The translations under genes and the position numbers were made by a program. This document shows positions 1-10,776 of a DNA stretch of 64,000 bases, in pieces; the stretch's first letter is position 1, and each line of letters begins with the position of its first letter. The notes under the pieces are model-generated. The model saw only the letters and a program-made list of their open reading frames with translations. It did no database searches and was not told the DNA's origin. The stretch is from positions 124,001 through 188,000 of the forward strand of contig CAKOGP040002091.1 of the NCBI GenBank assembly GCA_933822405.4, read 5' to 3'. The stretch is from Cylindrotheca closterium (lineage: Eukaryota > Bacillariophyta > Bacillariophyceae > Bacillariales > Bacillariaceae).

Positions 1-1572
1 GACTGTACCATCCTTTCTAATTGTACGGAAACGGGAGGAGGATGTGGAGTGGACGGGCAATGCACTTGTCCAGAAGAATCGATTTCAAAGGGTATCGGTG
101 AAACAGCTCACTGTCGCTTGCCCCCACTCGAAGAAGACATGACGTACATTTCGGATGGCTTGATTCATCTTGGATGGGCGTTGGTGGTGATCCAAGGATT
201 GGTATCCTTGTTTCTCTTTGCTTGGACTTGCCGTTACCGTGAGACGAACATTGTGAAAGCCAGTCAACCATTGTTTCTTCACATGGTCAGCTTTGGATGC
301 TGCGTCCTGTCTTGGACCATTATTCCAGCATCCGTTCAGGGAGACTATCGGTACCTTCAGGACCCAGAGACACGACAAGAGACCGACCTTTTGAATGATC
401 AGATTTCCAATGCTGATTTCGGTGAGTAACCAAAGAAAATACCAGCACCACTTCTAATGATCTGCTCATGTACTCACACCAATTTCTCTTGTACAGCTTG
501 TATGGCAGCCCCCTGGTTGTTTGGATACGGGTTCAGCATTGTATTTTCAGCGCTCTTTGCCAAAATCTACCGCGTTCGTATGATCGTAGCCAGTGCAGTG
601 AGTTTCCGACGAACGCGAGTTCACGTTAAGGATGTCATGTATATTATGGTAGGCATCCTTGGAGGAGAATCCATCATTCTTCTCCTTTGGAGTCTCATCA
701 GCCCACTTACTTGGGAGCGAGAAGTCATCCTCGGAGACGAGTATGGACTGACCCTGATATCGTCTGGGCGGTGTGTCTCTGACTATTCATTGGTGTTTCT
801 GCTGATCTTTTTGGGCTTCAATCTCTTTATTCTCTTTTACGCCTTGGTGCTATGCTACTTGACTCGCACCTATCCTTCCGAGTTTGCCGAGAGTCGATGG
901 ATCACGGCTTGTGTGATTTCGTATATGCAGATTCTTTTACTCGCCGTGCCTATACTTGCAATTGTGGAAGGGAACAACAACGTTGCATTCTTTGGGCGAG
1001 CAGCTATTGTCTTTCTCATGTCAATGTCAGCCTCTCTCTTGGTATTCGGGCCTAAGATGTACGCTTTACACTATACGAGGAGCGAACAGGACGAAGCAGA
1101 TCTAGTGACGCGGTCAAAGATCTTTGATCGGATGTCGGCAGCAGTATCACAGAAAAATAGCGACAGGAACGACGCAACGGTATCAGGTCTCAATCAGAAT
1201 GGAAATCGACACAGCAGAGACTCGTCTAGCTCCGCGGGAATGCCAAAGAACTCTTGGGCCATGGTTGGCTACGAAGATTCGGAATTCATATCTAAATCAA
1301 TTACAGGATCTGCCTTTTTCAAATCAAGCAATGATTCTACATCCGACCAATCGACAGAACCACCGACTAAGAGGTCTGCATCTATCTCTCAGATCGAGCC
1401 AATTGAGGAAGGGAGGAACGAACAAGCACCTTCCAGTAAAAGATCGCAAAGCGAAAAAGTAGACAGTTCCACTCGATCCAATTCGGCAAATTCAGTCGAT
1501 GTTTGGGTTGAGGCTGCTTCGGACAGTAAGCCTCAGCGGGATAGTGCAAGCTCTGGTGCGGATGCTACTTGA
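1..1572 (+). CDS. class C-like G-protein coupled receptor (5' partial)
   Basis: The reading frame is open from base 1, so the N-terminus lies outside the window. Exon 1 runs to 421, a 75-base GT-AG intron covers 422-496, and exon 2 is 497-1572, giving 498 visible residues. A Cys-rich stretch at the start (several C-x-C spacings) leads into seven hydrophobic helices, and the third begins with CMAAPWLFGYGF, a pattern typical of GABA-B-like (7TM_3) receptors. The last 170 residues form a Ser-rich cytoplasmic tail with no recognisable domain. The product is inferred to be a plasma-membrane receptor; its ligand cannot be read from the sequence, and any extracellular ligand-binding module would be upstream of the window. 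Because the intron length is a multiple of three and has no effect on frame, the splice was chosen from the splice consensus and from helix continuity. Confidence 0.85.
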
Positions 1573-2192
1573 ATTTGAATCTAATGATTGCCATCGGGTG
1601 TGGTTCATTTTTACGCAGATATAGATACTCGATGACCCAGTAAATTCGAAGCAAAACAACTTGAGAAGCCATGTATTGTTTAATGTTTTATTAATAGTGC
1701 ACATATTTTATGATACATCAAGTGTGAGTGGTATATCCACTTTAAGTCTGATATCCTCACTCTGTATCATGTTGTTTTGATACGATCAGTGTTTTTTTTA
1801 AAATGATGGTTTAGGATCGCCATGTTGCCATTGTTACTCGGCAATCTCCTCGTCATCTCCTTTCTCCAATTTCGAAAGTTGTAGAGCTCGATGCGATATG
1901 CATGATGCCCAGGTAAACAACGCAGCATTCAGCGTCCACCTTGGGGCGCACTAGACATATAATGCATTCGACTCGCTGTTGTTCATCTGCTTCTAATTTT
2001 TTTTCTCCTCGTACATTTTGTGATAATATGTGTGACATCAAATCTGAATCTTATTGGCCTCACGTTTGCTAGCCGTTCGCCAACCAACGGAGCTGTTGAA
2101 ATACTATTACTTAGGAGTACGACATGTCTCAGCACGTGCACATACGTGTACATTTGGAAAATTTTATGAAACACACGAGAAAACTCACACCG
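1573..2192. other. intergenic, receptor 3' flank and LRR promoter region
   Basis: This is AT-rich sequence between the GPCR stop codon and the LRR gene. Only short spurious frames are present, and no RNA gene or repeat was recognised. Confidence 0.6.
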
Positions 2193-2200
2193 CTATAAAT
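2193..2200 (+). promoter_or_regulatory. TATA-like element before the LRR gene
   Basis: The sequence CTATAAATA lies 5 bases before the ATG at 2205 and about 32 bases before the ATG at 2232. If it is a true TATA box, transcription would begin close to 2225, which favours the downstream ATG (context AAACCATGC) as the start codon. This is inference from spacing alone. Confidence 0.35.
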
Positions 2201-2231
2201 ACCCATGAAAGAACCAAGCCACTTGAAAACC

Positions 2232-4713
2232 ATGCCAATCAAACCTACAAGGAGGCGGATAATACAGTTTTTTATTGCCTTATGTGCAGTTCAAATAGAT
2301 GGGTGTAATGGGAACGAAATTGAATGGGGAAATCATGTTGATCCAAGCATCCAATCAAGGATTTTCCTCCAGGGAGTTGGACACGATCGACATACAAGGA
2401 AATCATCGAAGAAAGATAGTATGTCATCATTAGATAGTACTGGAGTTGGACACGATCGACATACAAGGAAATCATCGAAGAAAGATAGTATGTCATCATT
2501 AGATAGTACGTCGTCATTAAGGCAGTCAAGTCCAGCACCGTCTGTGCAGCCTACATCAAGAAGGCGGTCAAGTCCATTACCGACTTCACAGCCTACTTCA
2601 ACAAAGGGACAGTCAAATCCTGTACCGCCGCCTTTCCAGCCTGTTTCAAAGGGACAGTCAAATCCTGTACCGCCGCCTTTCCAGCCTATTTCAAAAGGGC
2701 AGTTAAATCCAGCACCTTCTTCGCCGCCTACAAACCAAGAAGGGATGGCACAATTTCATGTTGATAGGTCGCTTTCTCCAACTGGAGAGTCAACAAGTCA
2801 AACAACAGAAAGACCAACAGAAAGGCCAACGGAAGAGTCAACAAAGCAACCAACCAAAAGGCCTACAGGGCAACCAATAGAGCAAGCAACACGTCTACCG
2901 ACGACCGATGTGCCTATCCAGACAAGAGCACCAACTGCTAGGCCTACTCCGACTGTTCTTGTCCCGACAAAAGCTCCAACAAGGACACCAACGGCAACTC
3001 CTACAAGGACTACAGCTGTCACTCCAGGTCCAGTTCCTGTAGGTGTACCAACGGTAGCTCCAACAAGAACACCGACGGCAGCTCCAACAAGAACTTCAGC
3101 TGTGACTCCAGCCCCGGTTCCTATTGTACTGACGACAGCCCCAACAAGGACGCCAACGGCAGTCCCAACAAGGACTACAGTGTCGCCTCTTACTGCTGCA
3201 CCAACTTCCCCGAGTTCGTCCCGAGCGACAAGAATACAACAAGATCTTGTTCAAGTCACGGCGGAAAGCACACTGCTCGACTCCACCACCGCACAAGGAC
3301 AGGCCATGCAATGGCTCATCAACAACGATCCAGCACAAGTAGAACCATCCACCTACGCACCCTTTCGACAGCGGTACTCTTTGGCTACTCTCTACTTTTC
3401 TGCCAGTGGGGACGGTTGGACATTGAATTCAAACTGGCTTCGTGATGTGCAATTGTGTTCCTGGGAATTGATATCCTGTGACCAAGATGATGATGCTGTA
3501 ACACAGATCCAACTAGGTAAAGTCAATGATCTTGTTCTTCAGAACGGAAACTCTGGCTCATTGTCTAACTATATTGTTCTTTTGAATTGAACCCGCCAGT
3601 CGGAAACAATCTTGTCGGAAGTCTTCCAGCTGAATTGCGATTGTTGACAGGACTACTGTCCATTGACATTTCCCTCAACGAAGTCAGTGGATCGATCCCT
3701 TCTTCCTTATTTGGGGAGTTGAGTAGTCTACGAGTATTTCGCTCACACAATGCAAGGCTCTCTGGTGGCCTTCCCGAAAGTATTGGACAAGCAACTGCAC
3801 TCCGCGAATTGGACGTTACTGGCAACGAAATCACTGGATCAATCCCGTCTTCTGTCGGAACAATGGGAAATCTAAGTAAGTTTTTAAAGACGGCTCTATG
3901 CTTTGCTGGCTGTTGCACCGTTTGACCCCCTTTCTGACACTTGCGCGTTTTCGATCAGCCCAACTGTTCTTGGGGCTGAATGATTTACAGGGCACAATAC
4001 CAAGCGAAGTTGGTCGCTTGAAGCTCTCCCATTTGTCTGTCTTTCAGAACGATTTAGAAGGCACCATTCCTGGAGAATTGTTTTCAGTCACGACTCTGCG
4101 TAGACTTGCCCTTTCGAACAATCGTTTGTCAGGAAGCCTCTCAAATGGACTCGGAAATCTTCGGGGACTGCAAGAATTATACCTCGATGACAACCAATTC
4201 AGCGGCTCCGTTCCTCTATTCTTCGGTCTTCTCACGAATCTGATTGACGTTTCGTTCGCTAGAAATGCGTTGACAGGAACCATTCGCGACAGCTATAGCA
4301 GATGGTTTGCTCTGGAATCGATTGAATTTGCGAACAACCAACTCACTGGTGCCATTCCCAGTGGTTTGTTCTCTTTGCCAGAAATAAGGACTATTCGTCT
4401 TGAGAATAATTCCTTCGACGGAACGATACCACCAAGCTTTGGCAATGCTCGCCAACTTGAAACGTTGTCATTGCAAGAAAATCTTCTTTCCGGCACGGTG
4501 CCTGCAGTTGGGATTATGGCACTAGAATCCCTGAGGGAATTGCAACTTTTCGATAATCAACTTTCGGGCAGCATACCAGAGTCGTTGTGCGAATTGGTCG
4601 CAGATGGTGCATTGGAAGAACTATCGGCTGATTGTGGTGGAGTTCGTGCGCCAAGGATCGATTGTCCGTGCTGCACTGTGTGCTTTGATCCCAGTTCGTC
4701 AAATCGCAGCTGA
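2232..4713 (+). CDS. secreted leucine-rich repeat protein with Thr/Pro stalk
   Basis: Three exons are 2232-3516, 3600-3875 and 3959-4713, with introns of 83 bases. The joined frame gives 771 residues, or 780 if translation starts at 2205. An Arg-Arg-Arg plus hydrophobic segment (RRRIIQFFIALCAVQ) near the N-terminus looks like a signal peptide. A 69-base direct repeat (2373-2509) encodes a duplicated 23-residue block, followed by about 300 residues rich in PT, APT and TPT. From about 3350 comes a plant-type LRR cap (SGDGWTLNSNWL, then CSWELISC) and at least ten repeats of the NxLxGxIPxxL type. The C-terminus has a CDxxC-like cluster. There is no kinase and no clear membrane helix, so it is likely secreted or wall-bound. 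Its 3' end recurs as a relic at 8.23-8.50 kb. The LRR assignment is firm; the partner or ligand is unknown. Confidence 0.88.
2373..2509 (+). repeat. 69-base tandem direct repeat inside the LRR gene
   Basis: Two adjacent copies, beginning at 2373 and 2442, appear identical over essentially the whole 69-base unit and each encode 23 residues starting GVGHDRHTRK. The length keeps the reading frame. The near-zero divergence points to a recent slippage or unequal-exchange event. Confidence 0.9.
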
Positions 4714-5306
4714 GTGGAATGTACAATTATTCATGACATGAAGAGTTATACCGTTTCATCTTGTCACGGTCCACAACAAACTTGAAACATTGAACATGTG
4801 CGCTTGTACGGTACACGTACACGTACCTGCTACACGTACGTGTACCAGTAGAAATACTGGTACACGTGTACGTGTTGGTAATATCATTTTATGTATCTCA
4901 AGGCGGTGTCATTTCGATGACAAGAAGACATATATATAGATATAGATATGACCCTTTATTCGCACCACATTGGTTCAACAGACCGTCTAAAATATGCAGG
5001 GGGTTAAATGTTTCCTTTGTTCCAAAAAAAACCCAAAAAATCGAACTATCTAGAAGAAACGCCGGTTTCTGTGCACAATTTCATTTTCTGTATGGGGTTA
5101 TGTAGTCCCAAGACATCCCAAGACTATTGACCTACCTGGCAAAAATGTTGTTATGTCTTCACCCACACATATATGCATCGTTTTCTGCTTTCAGACATTT
5201 TATGAATGACTGCTTGATGGAGAGTCTTTTACCTTAGATCATAAAACCTACCCAGAAGGGCACAGCACACACAAAAAACAGAGCATACCCAACAGTACAA
5301 GTGATC
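4714..5306. other. intergenic region with GTAC-rich hairpin, CAA1 promoter
   Basis: This is the flank between the LRR gene and CAA1. Bases 4800-4880 are a dense run of GTAC/ACGT motifs forming an imperfect hairpin. The remainder is alignable by eye with 8497-9075 upstream of CAA2, in line with duplication of the whole interval. A CATAAAA element is at 5240-5246. Confidence 0.6.
4833..4874. repeat. imperfect inverted repeat, GTAC-rich hairpin
   Basis: The left arm ends ACACGTACGTGTACCAGTA, then a GAAA loop, then the right arm begins TACTGGTACACGTGTACG. The thirteen base pairs next to the loop pair perfectly, and the outer part continues with a two-base slip. It sits between an LRR stop codon and the CAA1 start, so it could be a promoter element or act in 3'-end formation of the LRR transcript. 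Neither role is shown. Confidence 0.6.
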
Positions 5307-6304
5307 ATGAAGCTATTGTCAAGCTTATCGCTAACACTCTTACCTGCTGCATGTCTTGCAGCGATTGAATATCAATGTCCATTACCCGATGCGGCCAAGA
5401 AGTTCAGCGCCATCGTTCTAGAAGATATGGACAGTGCTGCTCACAACGTGTACACCGGTGTTGCCGTTGGAGGTGTGTTCAAGAATACTAAGAAACCCAA
5501 TTCAAATATTGCAGTTGATGGCGAAAGTTTCGTTGGAAGCGTCCAGACCCCCATTAGAATCAATTGGAATAAGGGCATTAACACTGGATCCACGTTGGAG
5601 GATGCTGGTATTGACTGGTCCTACTTTGAATACATGGCGAAAAACACCTTTTCCACCACCAGGAATGGATACAAAATCGTGAGAATGACTTCGGGTGGAA
5701 ACTTCAACACTTATTCTTTCAACAATGGAGGCCAAGGTGAAGATAACGGGAAAACAATCGTCTTCTTCGACACCACCGACAGAGTAGTCTTGAAAAAGAC
5801 AAACGATGGTCGCCAGTTCGGTCCAACTATCATCGCTCCTTTCTCCGTTGTTCGAGTGCATGGAAACGCTGGTTTCGTGGATGGTCTCATTGTTGCCAAG
5901 AAACTGATCACCAGCGGAGGGAATCCTTCCCAGTTGCAACTCCATGGTGACTACTTCAAGGGTAATGATCTCCCCTGTCGAAATCCACCACCCTCAGATG
6001 CAACTAGTGGTCCGACTGCTGAACCTACCGGCACTCCGACTCCTGTACCTACCAGTGGTCCAACTCTTGATCCAACTAGTTCACCAACAGCAGGACCAAC
6101 CGAGACCCCTCCAACTGTGGATGGTGGCGCTAAGGGAGATCCTCATTGTAAGTATCTGCACCCGTTTCAGTCACACCACTCTGCCTCGCCCGGTATCTAA
6201 CATTGTACCGCACCACTCTTCCGAATCGCAGTCAAGACCTGGAAGAACGAACATTATGAATATCATGGTCAGTGCGATATGATCCTTGTCCAAGACCCTG
6301 ACTT
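5307..6304 (+). CDS. CAA1: secreted CAA-like / GDPH domain protein, truncated by assembly gap
   Basis: The start ATG at 5307 matches that of CAA2. Exon 1 is 5307-6147, an 83-base intron is 6148-6231 by the CAA2 model, and exon 2 begins 6232 and is cut by the N gap at 6305. The signal peptide is MKLLSSLSLTLLPAACLA. Residues 19 to about 225 form one domain with a choice-of-anchor-A-like core (AVGG near the N-terminus, then IIAPFSVVRVHG, GLIVAKK, LQLHGDYFKG). A short Thr/Pro linker and the motif GDPHFKTW follow, the start of a von Willebrand D-like domain. The rest of that domain should lie in the gap. Exon 1 is almost identical to CAA2 except for a cluster of changes near residues 153-176. The protein is likely an extracellular adhesive or matrix protein, by family resemblance only. 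Confidence 0.85.
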
Positions 6305-6314
6305 NNNNNNNNNN
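6305..6314. other. assembly gap (10 N)
   Basis: Ten N's interrupt CAA1 exon 2. A fixed short N run usually marks a gap of unknown size. By comparison with CAA2, about 690 bases of coding sequence plus the 3' end of CAA1 are missing here. Confidence 0.95.
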
Positions 6315-7081
6315 CGAGGACCAGTTCAGAACGTTCATGCTATCAAAATTTATGGCACAGAACCAGTTTGATTTTTAGGGAGGAAAAGATCGCATAGATT
6401 AGAAATCGATAATTGAAGTTTTTTTAACACGTAATACATATATTTCAGAGAGAGAAAATGTGAGTGGCTGTTCACGTAGGATCCCCGATGCATTGTTCGA
6501 TCACACTTTCGTTCTCTCAGAGGTCGTGGAAGACCAACTATCACAGCAAACTCAATTCGAATACAGTACAGCGCATTCAGAAACCCAATCGAAGTAGCAC
6601 TCCAATGAACACCCAGCAGATTTGTCAGTCACAAAGAGTACAAGGATAGTAGATGCCCCTAAGGAACTCTTCCCATCGTTCTTCGATGCCTCTTCATCGG
6701 TTGAAAGCAAGTGCGTGCCATATTCTGCGCTATTGCGATACAAATGAGCAACTAAACAACAAGGGCATTCCAGTCCACATTCATAGGGAGAGACAATTGG
6801 TCAGAAACACGAGATCATCTACCACCAACGGCACCCATTGAGATCCGTCTCCTCTTCTACCCAACTATGCTTTTACTTCTGTGAAAGCTTTGGAGCTATA
6901 CTACATACAATGTTCGCTTAACTTTACGATGGAATAGACTTTACAGGTGCGATGCGAATGCACAATCAATATGCCCCGACAATGTCCATATCTTGAGTGG
7001 CGATGATATCATACACGCAGTCCTTGCGGTCCAATTCATCAGGAATGCTGGCGCAGGCGGCTTCGGCTTGTTCTTCTGTCA
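6315..7081 (-). repeat. inverted duplicate of CAA2 3' end and downstream flank
   Basis: This segment is the reverse complement of 10661-11427, with no difference seen wherever compared. It includes the last roughly 115 coding bases of CAA2 (at 6966-7081, minus strand) and the following 650 bases. It begins at the first base after the N gap. Because the diverged forward-orientation counterpart of the same flank follows at about 7100-7720, this piece looks like an extra copy placed backwards, either by misassembly or by a very recent inverted insertion. Confidence 0.9.
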
Positions 7082-7099
7082 TCTCACCCCTGAGAGGTA

Positions 7100-7802
7100 G
7101 TCCATCTCTTCATAACTTTATAGAATATTATTGTGTAATAGCCCCAAAGTTGTCACAAGTCGGAATTGGTGGATTAGAAGAGCAGGAGCCCAAGGAGTGT
7201 CCTCGAAGTTCTGGGCAATATCCTTTATATTACGCGCGTTGATCGTGGGATGGAATGAATTTGTTAGGTTGTTCATTTACCGCAGTGTATCGCTCCAAAA
7301 AATCGGAGCAAGGGTAGAACGAAGTGGTAACTGCCTCTATTGCGAGAGCATGCAGTTGCTTCCAACCAACGAAGAGGCAATACAGATGGCAAAGAGGTTG
7401 CGGCTTGATGCTCGGGGCTCATCTTCGTAATCTCCGTGAATGACAAATCTACTTTATGCTTAACGGGAGCAGTAGTTCGGAAATAAATGTGTGGTGCCTT
7501 TGAATAATTGTGTTTGTTGTAACAGTGGGTCCTCCATGACTGAGAGAAGGGAAGTGTGATTCGACGTCGCATTGCGCATCGATGGACACATTCAATCACA
7601 TTTCATGCCTTTTGGAATGCCAATTTATTAGGTGTGTTTCATGTGTTTCGAAAATCAAACTATTTCTGTACCATAAAAATCATGCTCCATCTTGGTCGTG
7701 CGCGATGCTTACACATTTCCGTTTTCTAGTCTTGTTTCTATCGATCACCTTTTTGGATTCAATGTGGCATACTCCTCATAAAAGAGATAAACTTAAACCA
7801 TC
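7100..7802 (+). repeat. diverged copy of the CAA2-CAA3 intergenic region
   Basis: The interval follows 10830-11557 in order and orientation. Shared landmarks include CCCCAAAG-x-TGTCACA at about 7142, GTTGTTCATTT at about 7267, TGAATGACAAATCTACT at about 7437 and AAAATCAAACTATTTCTGTACCATAAA at about 7650 (matched near 11367). Divergence is high and has many indels. No open gene is visible. It is part of duplication unit A. Confidence 0.7.
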
Positions 7803-7935
7803 ATGAAATTCACTACCATTCTTTCATAGACTGCTTTGCCATTTATCTCGGTGAAGGATACGGCTGTGTTGAAAGTTCTATTACTCTTGTCGTAGCAAAG
7901 GGGGGCGCTACAATTCCATCTATTTATTAAGTAAT
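7803..7935 (+). pseudogene. relic of a CAA3-type gene (5' fragment)
   Basis: The ATG at 7803 begins MKFTTILS followed by a stop codon, and the DNA then follows the CAA3 start (11558 onward) for about 130 bases with frameshifts before homology ends. A CATAAAAG element occurs 19 bases upstream, and the same element stands before CAA3. The rest of the gene and most of the neighbouring receptor gene are missing, apparently through a deletion between about 7935 and 8000. Confidence 0.7.
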
Positions 7936-7997
7936 CGATCAGTCTTTTGAGATATGATTAAATCCAGCATTTGGGACGTTTCTATCCTATCTCAATC

Positions 7998-8215
7998 ATA
8001 GAGATCCCCAAACGGAACGAGGCGCTGTTGTGAGGTAGATTAAGCTGGCAACCCTACTAATTTGCTCGTTCGTGAGGAATGGTTCTATTATTGCTGTTGT
8101 TGTTTCATTCATTATAAGAGCAATAGTACGTATGGATTAGACACTGTGCCCGCAATCGCTTGAAAATCCACACACAGGTTTTTTCTGCCATTTTCATGGT
8201 CATCACTGCGTTCGC
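7998..8215 (-). pseudogene. relic of the 14-kb GPCR gene (5' end)
   Basis: On the minus strand this matches the promoter and first 30 or so codons of the receptor at 13268-14644 (for example AGATCCCCAAACGGAA near 8004 and the start region near 8110). Only the start of the gene is present, so it cannot encode a seven-helix protein. It marks the right end of duplication unit A. Confidence 0.75.
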
Positions 8216-8230
8216 GTCTTCTGGTACTGA

Positions 8231-8496
8231 TACCCTGGTATGGCAATGCTCTCCAACTTGAAGCGTTGCCATGCATTGCAAGAAAATCTTCCTTCCGGCA
8301 CGGTGCCTGCAGTTGGGTTCTTGGCACAAGAAGCCATCAGGGAATTGCAACTTTTCAATAATCAACTTTCGAGCAGAGCATACCAGAGTCGTTATTGAGC
8401 GAATAGAACTATCAGCTGATTGTGGTGGAGTTGGTGCTCCAAGGATCGATTGTGCATGCTGCGCAGTGAGTTTTGATCTCAGCTCTTCAAATTGAG
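8231..8496 (+). pseudogene. relic of the LRR gene 3' end
   Basis: The sequence follows 4437-4713 closely (LRR repeats ending IDCxCCxVxFD), but frameshifts and a stop codon interrupt it. For example, the stretch corresponding to ESLCELVADG is altered and shortened near 8385-8405. No upstream LRR sequence is present, so the duplication breakpoint lies inside the ancestral LRR gene. Confidence 0.8.
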
Positions 8497-9075
8497 ACGA
8501 AGTTGAGTGGAAATGTACAGGTCTTCTCTACAAGATTGCTGAGAAAGTAAAGGGTCTGAGACAACTGGGGGAACATGGTACATAGAGCCATGACATGTAT
8601 TTTTTTTATTAATCTTTTTAAAAGAAAATACTAATCATCTCATCATATCCGCCACGAACTTGAAACATGTAAACTCGTAAATACATTGCAAACTTGGGGT
8701 CATTGACAATGACCGGACAAATAATGCACAAAAAATTGGTTTGTCACGTTTTATTAACACCACCTGACCGTCTAAAATTTACAGGGGGCTATTAATATCT
8801 GTTTCCATTTTCCCCCGAAAAAAATCGAACTGTCTGATACGACGGTTTCTATGCACAATTCCCTTTTCTCTAATGGGGGGTTATATAATCCCATTGCTCT
8901 AAGAATAACCCAAGACTGTTTAATTATTTTGGCAAACCAGACTATTATTGGTCGCTAACCACATACATATGCATCGTTTTCTGCTGGTACCGGTAGACAC
9001 TACTAGTACTGACCGCTTGGTCGTGGAGGAGAGTAACCAAGTTTCTGATTAGTTCATAAAATAGCACAACTGATC
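8497..9075. other. CAA2 upstream region
   Basis: This is the diverged counterpart of 4714-5306. The GTAC-rich hairpin of the first copy is not conserved, but a palindrome CTGGTACCGGTAG is at 8984-8996 and CATAAAAT is at 9055-9062. No gene is seen. Confidence 0.55.
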
Positions 9076-10776
9076 ATGAAGCTATTGTCAAGCTTATCGC
9101 TAACACTCTTACCTGCTGTATGTCTTGCAGCGACTGAATATCAATGTCCATTACCCGATGCGGCCAAGAAGTTCAGCGCCATCGTTCTAGAAGATATGGA
9201 CAGTGCTGCTCACAACGTGTACACCGGTGTTGCCGTTGGAGGTGTGTTCAAGAATACTAAGAAACCCAATTCAAATATTGCAGTTGATGGCGAAAGTTTC
9301 GTTGGAAGCGTCCAGACCCCCATTAGAATCAATTGGAATAAGGGCATTAACACTGGATCCACGTTGGAGGATGCTGGTATTGACTGGTCCTACTTTGAAT
9401 ACATGGCGAAAAACACCTTTTCCACCACCAGGAATGGATACAAAATCGTGAGAATGACTTCGGGTGGAAACTTCAACACTTATTCTTTCAACAATGGAGG
9501 CCAAGGTGAAGATAACGGGAAAACAATCGTCTTCTTCGACACCAACCAAAAAGTGACCTTGACAAAGACAAACGATGGTCGCCAGTTCGGTCCAACTGTC
9601 ATCGCTCCTTTCTCCGAGGTTGAAGTTCATGGAAACGCTGGTTTCGTGGATGGTCTCATTGTTGCCAAGAAACTGATCACCAGCGGAGGGAATCCTTCCC
9701 AGTTGCAACTCCATGGTGACTACTTTAAGGGTAATAATCTTCCTTGTCTAAATCCACCACCGTCAGGTGCAACTAGTGGTCCGACTGCTGCACCTACCGG
9801 CACTCCGACTCCTGTTCCTACTAGTGGTCCAACTCCTGTACCTACCAGTGGTCCAACCCTTGATCCAACTAGTTCACCAACAGCAGGACCGACGAATACC
9901 CCTCCGACTGTGGACGGTGGCGCTAAGGGAGATCCTCATTGTAAGTATCTGCACCCGGTTCAGTCACGCCACTCTGCCTCGCTCGGTATCTAACATTTTG
10001 TGGCACCACTCTTCCGAATCGCAGTCAAGACCTGGAAGAACGAACATTATGAATACCATGGTCAGTGTGATATGATCCTTGTCCAAGACCCTGATTTTGC
10101 CAATGGATTGGGAATTGAAGTCCAAATCCGCACTAAGCTTGTTCGTCACTGGAGCTACATCAAGAACGCTGCTATTCGTATTGGTGAAGATGTCCTCGAA
10201 GTGGAAGGAAGCGCCGATCCTTCCAGCAAATTCCAATACTGGTACAACTTTGAATCTCGAGCCAAAGTGGATACTTTTGCTGGGTTCCCTCTGACTATCA
10301 AGCACCGCGCAGGTAGCAATTACACGGCAGGACTAGAGATTGACTTGAGCTCCATGTTCCCAGGCGAGAAGATTGTTGTCGCCACATGGAAGGAGTTTGT
10401 GCGAGTGGACTTCAAAAACCCAACCGAGGCCTCGTTTGGAAAGTCTGTTGGTCTACTCGGTGACTTCCATACCGGCGAGACTCTTGCTCGCGATGGTATC
10501 ACCGTTCATAATGACTTTTGGACCTATGGAAACGAGTGGCAAGTCCTTCCAAATGAATTCATGTTGTTCCACGTTGTCGAACAACCTCAGTTCCCCAAGA
10601 AGTGCATCGAGCCTGAAGATCCCCAAGGTGAACGTCGCCGACGACTAGAGGAGTCCTCCGTGACAGAAGAACAAGCCGAAGCCGCCTGCGCCAGCATTCC
10701 TGATGAATTGGACCGCAAGGACTGCGTGTATGATATCATCGCCACTCAAGATATGGACATTGTCGGGGCATATTGA
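9076..10776 (+). CDS. CAA2: secreted protein with CAA-like and GDPH/von Willebrand D-like domains
   Basis: Exon 1 is 9076-9940, the intron 9941-10024 and exon 2 10025-10776, giving 538 residues. The splice joins GDPH to FKTW. Signal peptide: residues 1-18. Residues 19-225 carry the choice-of-anchor-A-like fold (IAPFSEVEVHG, GLIVAKK, LHGDYFKG). Residues 230-285 are a PTxxPT linker with one more repeat than CAA1. Residues about 286-480 form a von Willebrand D-like domain (GDPHFKTW, EYHGQCDMIL, VGLLGDF). The C-terminus has a basic RRRR site and a two-Cys segment ending RKDCVYDIIATQDMDIVGAY. I recall that GDPH and CAA-like modules are reported in adhesive-trail proteins of raphid diatoms; this could not be checked here. 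Secretion to the cell surface or mucilage is inferred. The gene is intact and is the reference for its family in this window. Confidence 0.9.

Noticed and set aside
6350..6841. Small frames identical to ones at 10901-11392
   Set aside because: They are shared because the DNA is an inverted copy; they lie in the 3' flank of CAA2 and show no coding signature.
8271..8495. 74-codon frame in the LRR relic
   Set aside because: Only part of it is in the ancestral LRR frame, and the relic lacks the rest of the gene; treated as pseudogene.
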